From the NCBI RefSeq assembly GCF_000691225.1, contig NZ_JMSZ01000021.1, positions 133,764 through 197,763 of the forward strand: 64,000 nt of DNA, in the 5' to 3' direction. Every line of letters begins with the position of its first letter. Position 1 is the stretch's first letter. Positions 48,684-57,830 of this stretch are shown here, piece after piece. The DNA comes from Nitrincola lacisaponensis (GTDB lineage: Bacteria; Pseudomonadota; Gammaproteobacteria; Pseudomonadales; Balneatricaceae). The notes under the pieces were generated by a model, which saw only the letters and a program-made list of their open reading frames with translations, did not search any database and was not told the origin of the DNA. A program made the position numbers and the translations under genes.

Positions 48684-49759
48684 TGTTCTGGGGAACCCCT
48701 TGGGCGCTGGTGCCTTTGGTCCTGGTTATTCTGGTCTTGAAAGATTGCCAGACGACCTCGTCTGAGTCAGTTACCTTAAGCCTTCGTGAGCAATATGCGT
48801 TGTCCCCTGAGTTTTGGCCCAAACCCTGGATAGAAGAGGGTGTGCTCTGGCAGGAGCTGGGGCCCATTCCGCTGCTGGAACCTCAGCGTCCTGAAATTGT
48901 GGCGTTGGGGGAAAAGCTGTTCTTTGATCCGCTCTTGTCGGCTTCTGGTCAGATTGCCTGCGCTTCCTGTCATGAGCCAGACTTGGCCTTTGCTGATGGT
49001 CGAAGAGTGTCTTTTGGCCATAATCGGGCGGCAGGGATGCGCAACTCACCTTCAATTTTGCTGAGTGGACACTTTGATTCTCAGTTTTGGGATGGGCGAG
49101 CAGCTACTCTGGAGCAGCAGGTGCTCATGCCGATAGAAGATCCGTTAGAGATGGCTTTTTCACTATCGGGTTTGCGTGACAGGCTTTCGGATACGCCAGA
49201 TTATAGCGAAGGTTTCTTTGCTGTATGGCAGGACAAAGTGATAACAACGGAGCGCGTGTCCGAGGCTTTGGCTGCTTATATTCGCAGCTTGCCCTGGCGC
49301 AGCACGCCCTTTGACCGTTTTCTGGCGGGCAATACGGGGAGTATGTCGGAGCAGGCCATCGAAGGGTTGCATCTGTTCAGAACCAAAGGGCGTTGTATGA
49401 ATTGTCATTCCGGACCGCTGATGTCGGATCAGCAATTTCACAATCTGGGACTGACATACTATGGGCGACGCTTTGAAGATTTGGGGCGCTATGGGGTGAC
49501 AGGCAGGCCGGAAGATGTGGGTGCCTTTCGTACACCGACATTGAGAGGTGTCAGTCGAACAGGCCCCTGGATGCATAATGGCTTATTTCCAAATCTGGAC
49601 GGTGTGTTGCGGCTTTATAATGCAGGCATGCCTCGCCCCGTACCTGATTCGCAAACGGGTGATGATCCGTTGTTCCCGGTGACCTCGCCTTTGCTTCAGC
49701 CTTTAAATCTGTTAGCAACAGAGTTGCAATCACTTAAGGCCTTTCTGGAATCACTTTAG
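48683..49759 (+). CDS. Di-haem cytochrome c peroxidase/MauG family protein
   Basis: A 358-residue periplasmic protein with two haem c motifs, CASCH (near residue 94) and CMNCH (near residue 239). An N-terminal hydrophobic segment (PWALVPLVLVILVLKDC) could be an anchor or an atypical lipoprotein signal. NSPSILLSGHFDSQFWDGRAATLEQQVLMPIEDPLEM is partly the usual peroxidase block. The start shares TGATG with the receptor stop, so the two are co-translated. The family includes peroxidases and enzymes that oxidise peptide side chains, such as MauG and MbnH. The substrate is unknown; the receptor coupling suggests a role in metal or metallophore handling. Confidence 0.87.
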   Translation: MFWGTPWALVPLVLVILVLKDCQTTSSESVTLSLREQYALSPEFWPKPWIEEGVLWQELGPIPLLEPQRPEIVALGEKLFFDPLLSASGQIACASCHEPDLAFADGRRVSFGHNRAAGMRNSPSILLSGHFDSQFWDGRAATLEQQVLMPIEDPLEMAFSLSGLRDRLSDTPDYSEGFFAVWQDKVITTERVSEALAAYIRSLPWRSTPFDRFLAGNTGSMSEQAIEGLHLFRTKGRCMNCHSGPLMSDQQFHNLGLTYYGRRFEDLGRYGVTGRPEDVGAFRTPTLRGVSRTGPWMHNGLFPNLDGVLRLYNAGMPRPVPDSQTGDDPLFPVTSPLLQPLNLLATELQSLKAFLESL

Positions 49760-49786
49760 TTTGCATTGTCACGGGAACTTTACATC

Positions 49787-49826
49787 TTGTAACGAAACTT
49801 TATCTGAGTGATAATGATTCGTATTG
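49787..49826 (+). promoter_or_regulatory. Promoter and Fur box of the FepA-like receptor
   Basis: TTGTAA (49787-49792) and GATAAT (49810-49815) are 17 bases apart. The -10 lies within GTGATAATGATTCGTATTG (49808-49826), which matches the Fur 7-1-7 consensus at about 11 of 14 positions, its left half perfectly. The layout resembles the hemP promoter. Confidence 0.65.
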
Positions 49827-49855
49827 AACTTATTGATACGTGAAGTGTCGCGCAT

Positions 49856-49945
49856 AGCCAGCCAGCCCTCCAGGTCAGCCAGCCAAAGTGCCAGACGTTT
49901 GTCAGTCGTTTTAAATTGACAGACCATGCCAGCCTTTTTCCGGCT
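49856..49945 (+). repeat. Paired AGCCAGCC element, copy 3
   Basis: AGCCAGCCAGCC (49856-49867) and AGCCAGCC (49877-49884), separated by CTCCAGGTC. Downstream, AGCC (49931-49934) and GGCT (49942-49945) can form a small hairpin. It lies within the leader between the Fur box and the receptor start at 49971. Confidence 0.5.
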
Positions 49946-49970
49946 AACAATCAATCATTTGGAGTGGTGA

Positions 49971-52187
49971 ATGAGACATCTCAGGTTAAAACTTTTGGCG
50001 GTTTCCATTGCATCGGTTACTGCAGCAGTTAGCGCCAACGATGCACAAGTACGTCTTGATAACCTGGTTATTAGTGCATCCGGTTTTGAGCAGAAAATCA
50101 CGGATGCGCCTGCCAGTATCTCTGTTGTGACACGTGAAGAGCTGGAACAGAAAAACTTTTCCAACCTTGCTGAAGCCTTGCGTGATGTGGAAGGGGTCGA
50201 TGTGCTGGGTAATACCGGTAAAACCGGAGGCCTGAACATTAGTATTCGCGGTATGCCTTCTGATTACACGCTGATTCTGATTGATGGTCGACGTCAAGGA
50301 GCAGCAGGCAATATTACGCCGAATGGCTTTGGTGAGATGTCTACCAGCTTTATTCCACCGGTGAATGCGATAGAGCGTATCGAAGTCATTCGAGGCCCTA
50401 TGTCGACGCTCTATGGTTCTGATGCTATTGGTGGTGTTGTCAATATTATTACCCGTAAGGTGGGTAATGAATGGACCGGCTCCTTGACTCAGGAGTTCAC
50501 CTTCCAGGAAGAAAACGAGTTTGGTGATAATCGTAAAACCAGCTTTTATACCAGTGGGCCTTTGATAGAAGACCGGCTTGGATTGACGCTGCGAGGCAGC
50601 TATTTTGAGCGTGATGAGTATAACCTCACGGCACAGGGTGTCGGTGGGCAGGAGATCCTGCTTAACTCTCGTGGTCAGAGTAAGGTTGAAGCGGAAATTT
50701 ACACCTTTGGCGGTCGCCTGGATCTGATAGCACATGAAAATCATGACCTGTGGTTTGATTTCGATATTTCCCGGCAGACTTATGACAACGGGACACCGGA
50801 TAACCGCAAGTTGAGTGCCAATGATACGCCGACTAACTGGCGTGGTTATGCTGATGAGTTAAGACATGATCGTGATCAGTTCAGCATTGGACATACTAGT
50901 CGAGTCGGAGCGGGAACCTGGGAGTCCAGTCTGATGCATAATCAGACCGAGACTATTGGCCGGACCATTCCGGGTAACCCGAACAATCCGACCAACACAG
51001 GTATTCCGGGTAAAAATGTGGCAGATCCGCGTGAGCTGGAATCTACTAACCTGATCTTTGATACCAAGTATATGCAGGCTATCGGTGATCGCCACTTCTT
51101 CACGGTGGGTGGTCAGTACTGGAAAGCCGAAATGATTGATGGTGTTGCTCTCAATAAGTTTAAACAGGATGACTGGTCACTGTTTGCCGAGAATGAATGG
51201 GCGGTCACCGATGATCTGATGCTGACGCTCGGTGCGCGTTACAACCATAATGAATTCTTTGGTGGTCATATTACTCCGCGAGCCTATGCGGTTTATAGTC
51301 TGGATCAGAACTGGACTGTGAAAGGGGGCGTGAGTACCGGCTATAAAACACCAAACATTGATGCCTTGTATGATGGTGTTAACGGTATTACCGCACAGGG
51401 TGCAACTGCAACAGTTGGTAACCCGGGCCTTGATCCGGAAAAAAGCATCAATGGTGAGCTGGGTGTTTACTTTCAGCAGGATAATGGCTTCAGTGCCAAT
51501 GCAACCCTGTTTCAGAGTCGTATAAAGGATCGTTTTAGCAGTACAACCCGCTACAACTGTAATTACACTGGCGCTACCAACCCAATCAACCCACCGCCAG
51601 CGGACTGCTATAACCTGGTTGGGTTTGATAATCAGCGCAACGTGGGCTGGACTGAAAACCTCAATAAGGCACGTTCTGAAGGCCTTGAGCTGGCCGCTCG
51701 AATTCCGTTAGCACCTGCGTGGAATCTGTCGGTTAACTACACCTATACTGAAACCGAGATTGAAGATGAAACTGGTCAGGTAGTCGGTGAGTTGAGTGAT
51801 ACGCCGCGTCATCTTGCGAATGCCCGCTTGAGCTGGCAGGCAACGCCGCAGGCGAATCTCTGGCTGAGCGCCAGCTATCGTGGAGAAAGTCGCCGTTTTA
51901 ATACCTTGCCAGCAGAGGGAACTGATAACCGTGCGCTCTATGATGCACTGGGTGATATCAAAGCCTATGCTTTGCTGGATCTGGGAGGCAGTTATCAGTT
52001 GACACGTAACCTGCGTCTGAGTGGCACGGTCGAAAATTTGCTGAATAAAGACTTCCGGGCATACAAGGCCTATGAGTGTTCAACAGGTACTTGTTACGGT
52101 AGCGAATACAGCCATCAAACACAGTCAACCAAAGGGGCAGTTCTGGATGGACGCCGCTTGTGGTTGTCAGCCAACCTGAGCTTCTAA
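49971..52187 (+). CDS. FepA/CirA-like TonB-dependent siderophore receptor
   Basis: Outer-membrane receptor (738 residues). Signal peptide ends near AAVSA; plug begins VRLDNLVISASGFEQKITDAPASISVVTRE. Plug motifs are NISIRGMPSDYTLILIDG and IEVIRGPMSTLYGSDAIGGVVNIIT. The barrel shows SGYKTPN-type (TGYKTPNIDALY) and NPGLDPEKS motifs, and the C-terminus is SANLSF. It resembles catecholate-siderophore/colicin receptors (FepA, CirA, IrgA); the ligand cannot be named. GGAG at 49961-49964 precedes the ATG. A terminator follows. Confidence 0.92.
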   Translation: MRHLRLKLLAVSIASVTAAVSANDAQVRLDNLVISASGFEQKITDAPASISVVTREELEQKNFSNLAEALRDVEGVDVLGNTGKTGGLNISIRGMPSDYTLILIDGRRQGAAGNITPNGFGEMSTSFIPPVNAIERIEVIRGPMSTLYGSDAIGGVVNIITRKVGNEWTGSLTQEFTFQEENEFGDNRKTSFYTSGPLIEDRLGLTLRGSYFERDEYNLTAQGVGGQEILLNSRGQSKVEAEIYTFGGRLDLIAHENHDLWFDFDISRQTYDNGTPDNRKLSANDTPTNWRGYADELRHDRDQFSIGHTSRVGAGTWESSLMHNQTETIGRTIPGNPNNPTNTGIPGKNVADPRELESTNLIFDTKYMQAIGDRHFFTVGGQYWKAEMIDGVALNKFKQDDWSLFAENEWAVTDDLMLTLGARYNHNEFFGGHITPRAYAVYSLDQNWTVKGGVSTGYKTPNIDALYDGVNGITAQGATATVGNPGLDPEKSINGELGVYFQQDNGFSANATLFQSRIKDRFSSTTRYNCNYTGATNPINPPPADCYNLVGFDNQRNVGWTENLNKARSEGLELAARIPLAPAWNLSVNYTYTETEIEDETGQVVGELSDTPRHLANARLSWQATPQANLWLSASYRGESRRFNTLPAEGTDNRALYDALGDIKAYALLDLGGSYQLTRNLRLSGTVENLLNKDFRAYKAYECSTGTCYGSEYSHQTQSTKGAVLDGRRLWLSANLSF

Positions 52188-52218
52188 GCTCACGCAACAC
52201 CCTCTTCATCAACATTTC

Positions 52219-52248
52219 ACCGCCGAGCTAACCCTCGGCGGTTTTTTG
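52219..52248 (+). terminator. Terminator after the FepA-like receptor
   Basis: A 9-bp perfect stem ACCGCCGAG / CTCGGCGGT with a six-base loop is followed by TTTTT. The remaining 130 bases up to macA hold no gene. Confidence 0.88.
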
Positions 52249-52327
52249 TATATGGATGTACTTATACCCTGAAGTGCATGGATGCATAGTAGCAACTGTA
52301 AATTATTGTAAAAACGCTGCTTGTTGA

Positions 52328-52357
52328 TTGCTGAGCCGGTAGGATTTTCTGGATAAT
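52328..52357 (+). promoter_or_regulatory. Candidate macAB promoter
   Basis: TTGCTG (52328-52333) and GATAAT (52352-52357), 18 bases apart, lie about 25 bases before macA. No Fur box is evident here. Confidence 0.35.
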
Positions 52358-52381
52358 GATCCTGATGGCTTAAGGAATTGA

Positions 52382-53608
52382 ATGATGGCGCATGCAAAAC
52401 CAAAACGATATCTGTGGCGTGGATTGTTACTGTTGACTGCCAGTGCGGTTGCACTGGTGTCCTATTACCACTATTACCATCGTGAGGTGGATGCTTCTGT
52501 GGCCTATGCGACAGTGTCGCAAGGTACGATTGAAAATCTGGTCACTGCTACAGGTCGACTACAGCCGCGCGATTATGTGGATGTGGGGGCTCAGGTATCA
52601 GGGCAGTTGATGGAAATTTATGTCGAAGTGGGCGATCAAGTCGAAGCAGGTCAGCTACTCGCTGAGATTGACTCAACAGTGTACCTGGCCAATGTCGAGG
52701 CGTCGCGTGCTCAGCTGCGCAATCTTGAAGCGCAAATGATTGATCGCCGTGCACAACTGGAATTGGCGGATATTCAACTGCGCCGTCAACGCCAGCTGGT
52801 TGAAACGCGTATGGCTTCACAGGAGTCGCTGCAAATTGCGGAAGCTACACAGCGCTCTGCTGCAGCCCAGGTTCAAGCGCTGGCCGCTCAGATAGAGCAG
52901 ACGGCATCGTCCTTGCGTGCTGAAGAAGCGCGACTCAACTACTCACAAATCTATGCACCCATGTCCGGTACAGTGGTCGAAGTTGTTGCCCGGAAAGGGC
53001 AGACTCTGAATGCTACCCAGCAGGCCCCCACCATTCTTCAGATAGCAGATCTTTCCGTGATGACTGTGCAGGCGCAGGTGTCCGAAGCGGATGTGAATCG
53101 CTTGCGTCAGGGCATGACAGCCTATTTTACGACTCTGGGTGACCAGAGCCGTCGTTGGACCGGGGTCTTGCGCCGTATTGAACCGACACCTCAGGTGGAA
53201 AATAATGTTGTCTTGTATAACGCATTGTTTGATGTGGAAAATATTCAGGGTGCATTGTTCCCGCAAATGACCGCTCAGGTGTTCTTTGTTCTTGAGCGTG
53301 CCGAAAATGTTGCGGTAGTACCGGTTAGTGCAGTCATGCGTGTCGAGCAAAGTCGCACTGCTGAAGCTCCCGGAACGGGTAATCGTACAGCTGTGTCAGG
53401 CCGCCCAGGCACTGTCAAGGTGTTGACCTCGGAAGGCCAGTCCGAGATGCGTGAAGTGCTGACAGGTATTTCCAATCGAGTGCAGATTGAAATCAAGCAG
53501 GGTCTGGAGCCGGGAGAGCGCGTTTTGCTTCCTGCCGGTACCACTGCTGTTATGTCGACTTCCGCACGCAGTCAGGCGAGCGGCATGGGTCCGATGAGGA
53601 TGCCCTGA
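52382..53608 (+). CDS. macA: MacA/PvdR-type periplasmic adaptor protein
   Basis: Membrane-fusion protein (408 residues) linking MacB to an outer-membrane channel. An N-terminal helix (about 12-27) is followed by a barrel-sandwich domain ([30 protein letters not shown]), a long helical hairpin (about 105-195) and a second lipoyl half ([26 protein letters not shown]). The start is ATG 52382 or the next codon at 52385. It is coupled to macB by TGATG. Its place between siderophore receptors makes a PvdR-like role (siderophore export/recycling) plausible. No TolC-type channel gene is in the window. Confidence 0.9.
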   Translation: MMAHAKPKRYLWRGLLLLTASAVALVSYYHYYHREVDASVAYATVSQGTIENLVTATGRLQPRDYVDVGAQVSGQLMEIYVEVGDQVEAGQLLAEIDSTVYLANVEASRAQLRNLEAQMIDRRAQLELADIQLRRQRQLVETRMASQESLQIAEATQRSAAAQVQALAAQIEQTASSLRAEEARLNYSQIYAPMSGTVVEVVARKGQTLNATQQAPTILQIADLSVMTVQAQVSEADVNRLRQGMTAYFTTLGDQSRRWTGVLRRIEPTPQVENNVVLYNALFDVENIQGALFPQMTAQVFFVLERAENVAVVPVSAVMRVEQSRTAEAPGTGNRTAVSGRPGTVKVLTSEGQSEMREVLTGISNRVQIEIKQGLEPGERVLLPAGTTAVMSTSARSQASGMGPMRMP

Positions 53609-55551
53609 TGGCTGATAACACGCCCTTGATCGAATTGCGTGATCTCTACCGGACGTTTCGTAACGGTGATACTGATATTGATGTGCTGAAAGGCATTAAT
53701 CTGCGCATTATGCCCGGTGAGTTTGTTGCCATTGTCGGTGCCTCCGGTTCCGGGAAGTCCACTTTGATGAACCTGCTGGGTTGTCTGGATAAACCATCAA
53801 AAGGACAGTATCTGTTTAATGGGCAGGATGTGGCCTCTTTTGATGCTGATGCCCTGGCTGCTTTGCGCAGGGAGGCCTTTGGTTTTGTGTTTCAGAGCTA
53901 TAATCTGCTGCCTGGTGGTACCGCGCGTGATAATGTTGAGGTCCCGGCTGTTTATGCAGGTACGCCACGATCTGAGCGTCATCAGCGTGCTGAAGCCCTG
54001 TTGAACCGACTGGGTCTGGCAGACCGGATGGATCATCAGCCGGGGCAGTTGTCGGGTGGTCAGCAGCAGCGTGTGTCCATTGCACGGGCGTTGATGAATG
54101 GTGGACAGGTCATCCTTGCTGATGAGCCTACAGGTGCACTGGATAGCCAGACAGGCGAAGAGGTGATGGCCCTGTTTGCCGAGTTGGCCGCGCAGGGACA
54201 TACGCTGATATTGATTACTCATGACGCCAAGGTGGCGGCGCATGCTGACCGTGTCATAGAAATCAGTGACGGTGTCATTCTCAGTGATCCTGGCCCTGTA
54301 GAGCCTGTGGCCGCTGAATCAGGTGCAATAGCACCAACTGATCTGAATATCCGCCCTGGCAATATGCTCAGTAATCTGGCTGAAGCCTTGCGCATGTCGC
54401 TGAGTGCTCTGACCAGCAATCTGTTTCGCACCGTCTTGACCCTCCTGGGAATTGTCATAGGGGTTGCCTCAGTGATTACCATGCTGGCCATAGGAGACGG
54501 TGCCCGGCAATCGATTGTGGATCGTATCAGCTCCATGGGTAGTAACCTGCTATTGGTTCGACCTGGAGCACCTAATCAACGTGGCTGGGGCACGACCACC
54601 CTGATTCCTGAAGATGCTTATGCTGTACAGGCGCTTGACGGTGTTGTTGCCGCTATTCCCGAGCAGGGTGGTACTGTCACCCTGAGAGCGGGTGGTCGTG
54701 ATCACCGTACTGAAGTGATGGCGACCTCCGCGGCCTATTCGGATGTACGTAACTGGCCCGTCAGTCAGGGCAGCTTTTTCTCTGCTGAAGATGAACAAAA
54801 CTTTGCCAGTGTTGCGGTGTTAGGTCAGACAGCTGCTCAGGCAATTTTTCCGGGGCAAAGTCCGCTGGGAGAGTATGTCATGGTGGATAACGTACTGTTT
54901 CTGGTGGTGGGGGTGATGAGTCCGCGGGGGGCTTCACCCATGGGGCGTGATGAAGATGATGTCATCATTGTGCCCTTTGAAAGCGGTGGTGTGCGTCTGC
55001 TGGGACGCCGTTATCTGCGAACCATGACAGTCGCGGTTGCCAGTGATGCCGATATCTATGCGACTCAGCAGGCGGTGCATGATCTGTTGTTGATGCGCCA
55101 TGGTGTTGAGGACTTTCAGATACGCAATATGGAATCGATTATTGAATCGGTTACTGCAACACAAAACACCATGACGCTATTGCTCGGGTCGATAGCGGCT
55201 ATCTCCTTGCTGGTCGGTGGTATCGGTGTCATGAATATTATGCTGGTATCGGTAACAGAGCGTACACGTGAAATCGGTGTGCGCATGGCAACCGGTGCAC
55301 GTACCGGCAATATTATGCAGCAGTTTCTGACCGAAGCTGTACTGGTCTCGGCGCTTGGTGGTGTGCTGGGGGTGCTGATAGGGCTTGGAGTGACGGCATT
55401 GCTGGCGCGTCTGGGAACCGATGTGGTATTCAGTGCCATGCCGGTGATTCTGGCCTTTGGCTGCGCCTTCATGACGGGTCTGGTGTTTGGTTATTTGCCG
55501 GCTCGTAAAGCGGCTCATCTTGATCCGGTGGTTGCGCTGGCGTCGGAGTAA
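53608..55551 (+). CDS. macB: MacB/PvdT-type ABC exporter
   Basis: Half-transporter of 647 residues with an N-terminal ATPase (Walker [10 protein letters not shown], signature [15 protein letters not shown], Walker [13 protein letters not shown]), then a four-helix FtsX/MacB permease with a large periplasmic domain (about 295-520). The C-terminal part contains [21 protein letters not shown]. It should act as a mechanotransmission pump with MacA. Homologues export macrolides, peptides, or recycled siderophore (PvdT). Confidence 0.92.
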   Translation: MADNTPLIELRDLYRTFRNGDTDIDVLKGINLRIMPGEFVAIVGASGSGKSTLMNLLGCLDKPSKGQYLFNGQDVASFDADALAALRREAFGFVFQSYNLLPGGTARDNVEVPAVYAGTPRSERHQRAEALLNRLGLADRMDHQPGQLSGGQQQRVSIARALMNGGQVILADEPTGALDSQTGEEVMALFAELAAQGHTLILITHDAKVAAHADRVIEISDGVILSDPGPVEPVAAESGAIAPTDLNIRPGNMLSNLAEALRMSLSALTSNLFRTVLTLLGIVIGVASVITMLAIGDGARQSIVDRISSMGSNLLLVRPGAPNQRGWGTTTLIPEDAYAVQALDGVVAAIPEQGGTVTLRAGGRDHRTEVMATSAAYSDVRNWPVSQGSFFSAEDEQNFASVAVLGQTAAQAIFPGQSPLGEYVMVDNVLFLVVGVMSPRGASPMGRDEDDVIIVPFESGGVRLLGRRYLRTMTVAVASDADIYATQQAVHDLLLMRHGVEDFQIRNMESIIESVTATQNTMTLLLGSIAAISLLVGGIGVMNIMLVSVTERTREIGVRMATGARTGNIMQQFLTEAVLVSALGGVLGVLIGLGVTALLARLGTDVVFSAMPVILAFGCAFMTGLVFGYLPARKAAHLDPVVALASE

Positions 55552-55598
55552 TTTCAGAGGTTTACACTTCTTTACATTTACCTGCCGCTAATGCTGTT

Positions 55599-55617
55599 TA
55601 CAATAATTATCATTAAC
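55599..55617. promoter_or_regulatory. Fur box before the DUF2271 operon
   Basis: The reverse complement of 55599-55617 agrees with the 19-bp Fur consensus at 15 of 19 positions, including an exact TGATAAT half. It lies 65 bases before the first gene of the overlapping operon, so the whole 55.7-63.4 kb unit is predicted to be iron-repressed. Confidence 0.75.
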
Positions 55618-55681
55618 ATTAAAGTGTTGATTATTAATCATTTGAATTTACTCTACTGATTGTTTCGGAGCTGAGTCCCTC

Positions 55682-56185
55682 ATGAATAAAGGATGGGTGT
55701 TGGGTATTGGGTTGGTGATGGGTTTGCATCACTCTGCCTGGGCGCAGGAGGCGGTCACCATTGAAGTGACGCTTCCAGCAATTGAGGGGCCTATGTATTA
55801 CCGCCCTTACGTAGCAGTATGGGTTGAGAATGATCAGGGTGAAGTGGTGAAAAATATTGCTCTGTGGAGCAAAGAACCCGATTGGTTGAAAGATATGCGG
55901 CGCTGGTGGCGTAAAACTGGCCGCTACGGTGGAGCCGATATTGATGCAGTTTCGGGTGCGACACGCCGGCCCGGGAGTTACTCGTTGAGTTGGGATGGTA
56001 TGGATGCTCAGGGACAGCCATTGTCTCCAGGTCGTTACAGTGTTCATGTTGAGGCAGCACGTGAACATGGAAGCCGCAGTTGGGTTCAGGCTGATATTGA
56101 GCTCGGCAGTGGCCCGAAAAAGTACACCATTGAGCCAAGTGAAGAGCTTGGTGAAATTCACATTATGACAGGAGTGACACCATGA
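55682..56185 (+). CDS. DUF2271 periplasmic protein
   Basis: A 167-residue exported protein (signal MNKGWVLGIGLVMGLHHSAWA). The mature part has the DUF2271 pattern: YYRPYVAVWVENDQGEVVKNIALW, WWRKTGRY, DAVSGATRRPGSYSLSWDG and a C-terminal beta-rich region. The family often lies with PepSY and TonB-receptor genes in iron-regulated loci. The role is unknown. It overlaps the next gene by four bases (ATGA). Confidence 0.87.
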   Translation: MNKGWVLGIGLVMGLHHSAWAQEAVTIEVTLPAIEGPMYYRPYVAVWVENDQGEVVKNIALWSKEPDWLKDMRRWWRKTGRYGGADIDAVSGATRRPGSYSLSWDGMDAQGQPLSPGRYSVHVEAAREHGSRSWVQADIELGSGPKKYTIEPSEELGEIHIMTGVTP

Positions 56186-57003
56186 AAGCGGTAAAAAAAC
56201 TGGTCTCGGCGACGGCAATCTCTCTGGTGCTGGTCGGTACCGGTGCCCAGGCGCATCCCATGTGGATGTTGCCCAGTGAGTTTAATCTTTCCACAGATGA
56301 AGGGCACTGGATTACAGTCGATGCAACCGCTTCTCATGGTGTTTTCAGTTTTGACAAGCCAATCAGTCTTGCCAATGTGACGATTTATCGTCCAGCAGGT
56401 GAGCGTCAGCGGATGGGAAGTTACTTTAAAGGTGAACGTCGCAGTGTGTTTGATTTGCAGCTGAATGATCAGGGTACCTATAAGGTTGAGTTGAAAACAC
56501 CTGAGCGTTACATGACCCGGTTTGTAGTCGGTGGTCGTGACACCCAGCGCCGTATTATGGCGAACAAGCTGGAGGCTGCCTCACAGCTGCCGGATGAGGC
56601 TCGTGAGGTGGTGACGATGGCGATGCAGAATATCAGCGTGTTCTATGTCTCTCAAAAGGCTCCCACTCGTACAGTTCTTGAGGTGACCGGTGAGGGCTTT
56701 GAAATGGATGCCATTACGCATCCCAGTGACATCGTGGTAGGCGAACCAGCCAGTTTCCGGTTCACCTACAACGGTGAGCCGCTTGTTGATACGGCTATAG
56801 AGGTTGTTCCGCATGGTACGGCCTACCGTTCTTCCCGTCAGCAGGTTGATCTGCAGACTGATTCAGATGGTCGTGTCAGTTTTGTGCCGGAAATGGCAGG
56901 TCCGCATCTATTAAGCGCTAATGCCCGTTTTATGGGAGATGGGGTTCTTGCGGATGAAGTGGGCGTGAATTTCCTGTTCAGTTTTGAGGCGATCCCGCAA
57001 TGA
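56182..57003 (+). CDS. DUF4198 periplasmic protein
   Basis: A 273-residue exported protein; the signal ends at TGAQA before HPMWMLPSEFNLS. The mature N-terminal His and the H-x-x-W-M pattern are typical of DUF4198, a family linked to metal transport. A second Ig-like domain (about 180-270) ends AGPHLLSANARFMG. It is co-translated with both neighbours. It could bind metal in the periplasm, an inference. Confidence 0.87.
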   Translation: MKAVKKLVSATAISLVLVGTGAQAHPMWMLPSEFNLSTDEGHWITVDATASHGVFSFDKPISLANVTIYRPAGERQRMGSYFKGERRSVFDLQLNDQGTYKVELKTPERYMTRFVVGGRDTQRRIMANKLEAASQLPDEAREVVTMAMQNISVFYVSQKAPTRTVLEVTGEGFEMDAITHPSDIVVGEPASFRFTYNGEPLVDTAIEVVPHGTAYRSSRQQVDLQTDSDGRVSFVPEMAGPHLLSANARFMGDGVLADEVGVNFLFSFEAIPQ

Positions 57004-57326
57004 TTGCTGCGGTTAATACAAGGTTCTCTGCAGCAGCGCTGGGGTGTTTGCTTGCAGTTTGCACGTCATCGGTCTGGGCACATTATCCCTATATGGACTG
57101 TGCACGTGAGGGAGATGGTATTCGTTGCGAGATAGGCTTCAGTGACGGAACATTTGCGGTGGGTAGCGACGTGGTGGTGTATGACTACGATGAACGTGAA
57201 CTGGCCCGCGCCACAGCAGATGAGCATTCACAGGTCTATTTCGATTGGCCTGATGGCGAGTTTTTTATTCAGTTCGATGCCGGACATGAAGACCCGGCTG
57301 AGTATGACTATGTGGAACTGAAATAA
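57000..57326 (+). CDS. Small exported protein, possible metal-site His at mature N-terminus
   Basis: A 108-residue protein with a signal peptide ending SSVWA, giving a mature N-terminus HYPYMDCAREGDGIRCEIGF. There are two Cys (likely a disulfide) and a strongly acidic C-terminal half (DAGHEDPAEYDYVELK). The N-terminal His-x-Pro pattern resembles the preceding DUF4198 protein and NikL-like proteins. By position it could correspond to one of the FpvH/FpvJ/FpvK accessory proteins, but I cannot assign which. Confidence 0.7.
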   Translation: MIAAVNTRFSAAALGCLLAVCTSSVWAHYPYMDCAREGDGIRCEIGFSDGTFAVGSDVVVYDYDERELARATADEHSQVYFDWPDGEFFIQFDAGHEDPAEYDYVELK

Positions 57327-57829
57327 TGCCGCTGAATGGCCATAATTCTCCGGTTGGCGCAACCCACTATAAGGATGCGCCGCATACTCAAGTCGTAGTG
57401 GCAGATGATGGCAGGCGTGAAAGTCTGTGGGTCTGGTCACTGATCCTGCTCGTGCTGGCGCTGGGTGCTACAGGTATCTACCTGCGTCAGGTGCCCCAGG
57501 TCACCTCACAGGACGAGATCTTGATGACCCCCTCACAGTCACAGCAGTTGGTGTCCCTCTCGATAGCCCTGGAAGAAATCCGCTTTGTTGCTTCGCCGCC
57601 TTGGCCTTCACTTGACGAGCTGGTCAGCCTGGGTGTGGATCTGTTCGTGCCGACCGCGGAATATCTCTGGCATCAGCCTGGAGCAGGGTGTTATCAGTGG
57701 GTCTCGTTGCACCAACAGGGGGACTTTTTGCTTCGTCTTCAGGATGGAGCAATTTATTGGCATGCCGGTGCTGTAGAGCCTTTGAATCATTGTCAGCCAG
57801 ATAACCACTGGATTTTATTGGAAAACTAA
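57326..57829 (+). CDS. Single-helix membrane protein of the iron operon
   Basis: A 167-residue protein with one helix (SLWVWSLILLVLALGATGIYL, about 33-53) and a periplasmic C-terminal domain containing two Cys (GAGCYQW, LNHCQPD) and many Trp. It may belong to the DUF6162 group seen beside ZnuA-like genes; I am not certain. The start shares one base with the previous stop (TAATG). Candidate FpvK/J-like accessory. Confidence 0.7.
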   Translation: MPLNGHNSPVGATHYKDAPHTQVVVADDGRRESLWVWSLILLVLALGATGIYLRQVPQVTSQDEILMTPSQSQQLVSLSIALEEIRFVASPPWPSLDELVSLGVDLFVPTAEYLWHQPGAGCYQWVSLHQQGDFLLRLQDGAIYWHAGAVEPLNHCQPDNHWILLEN

Positions 57830-57830
57830 G

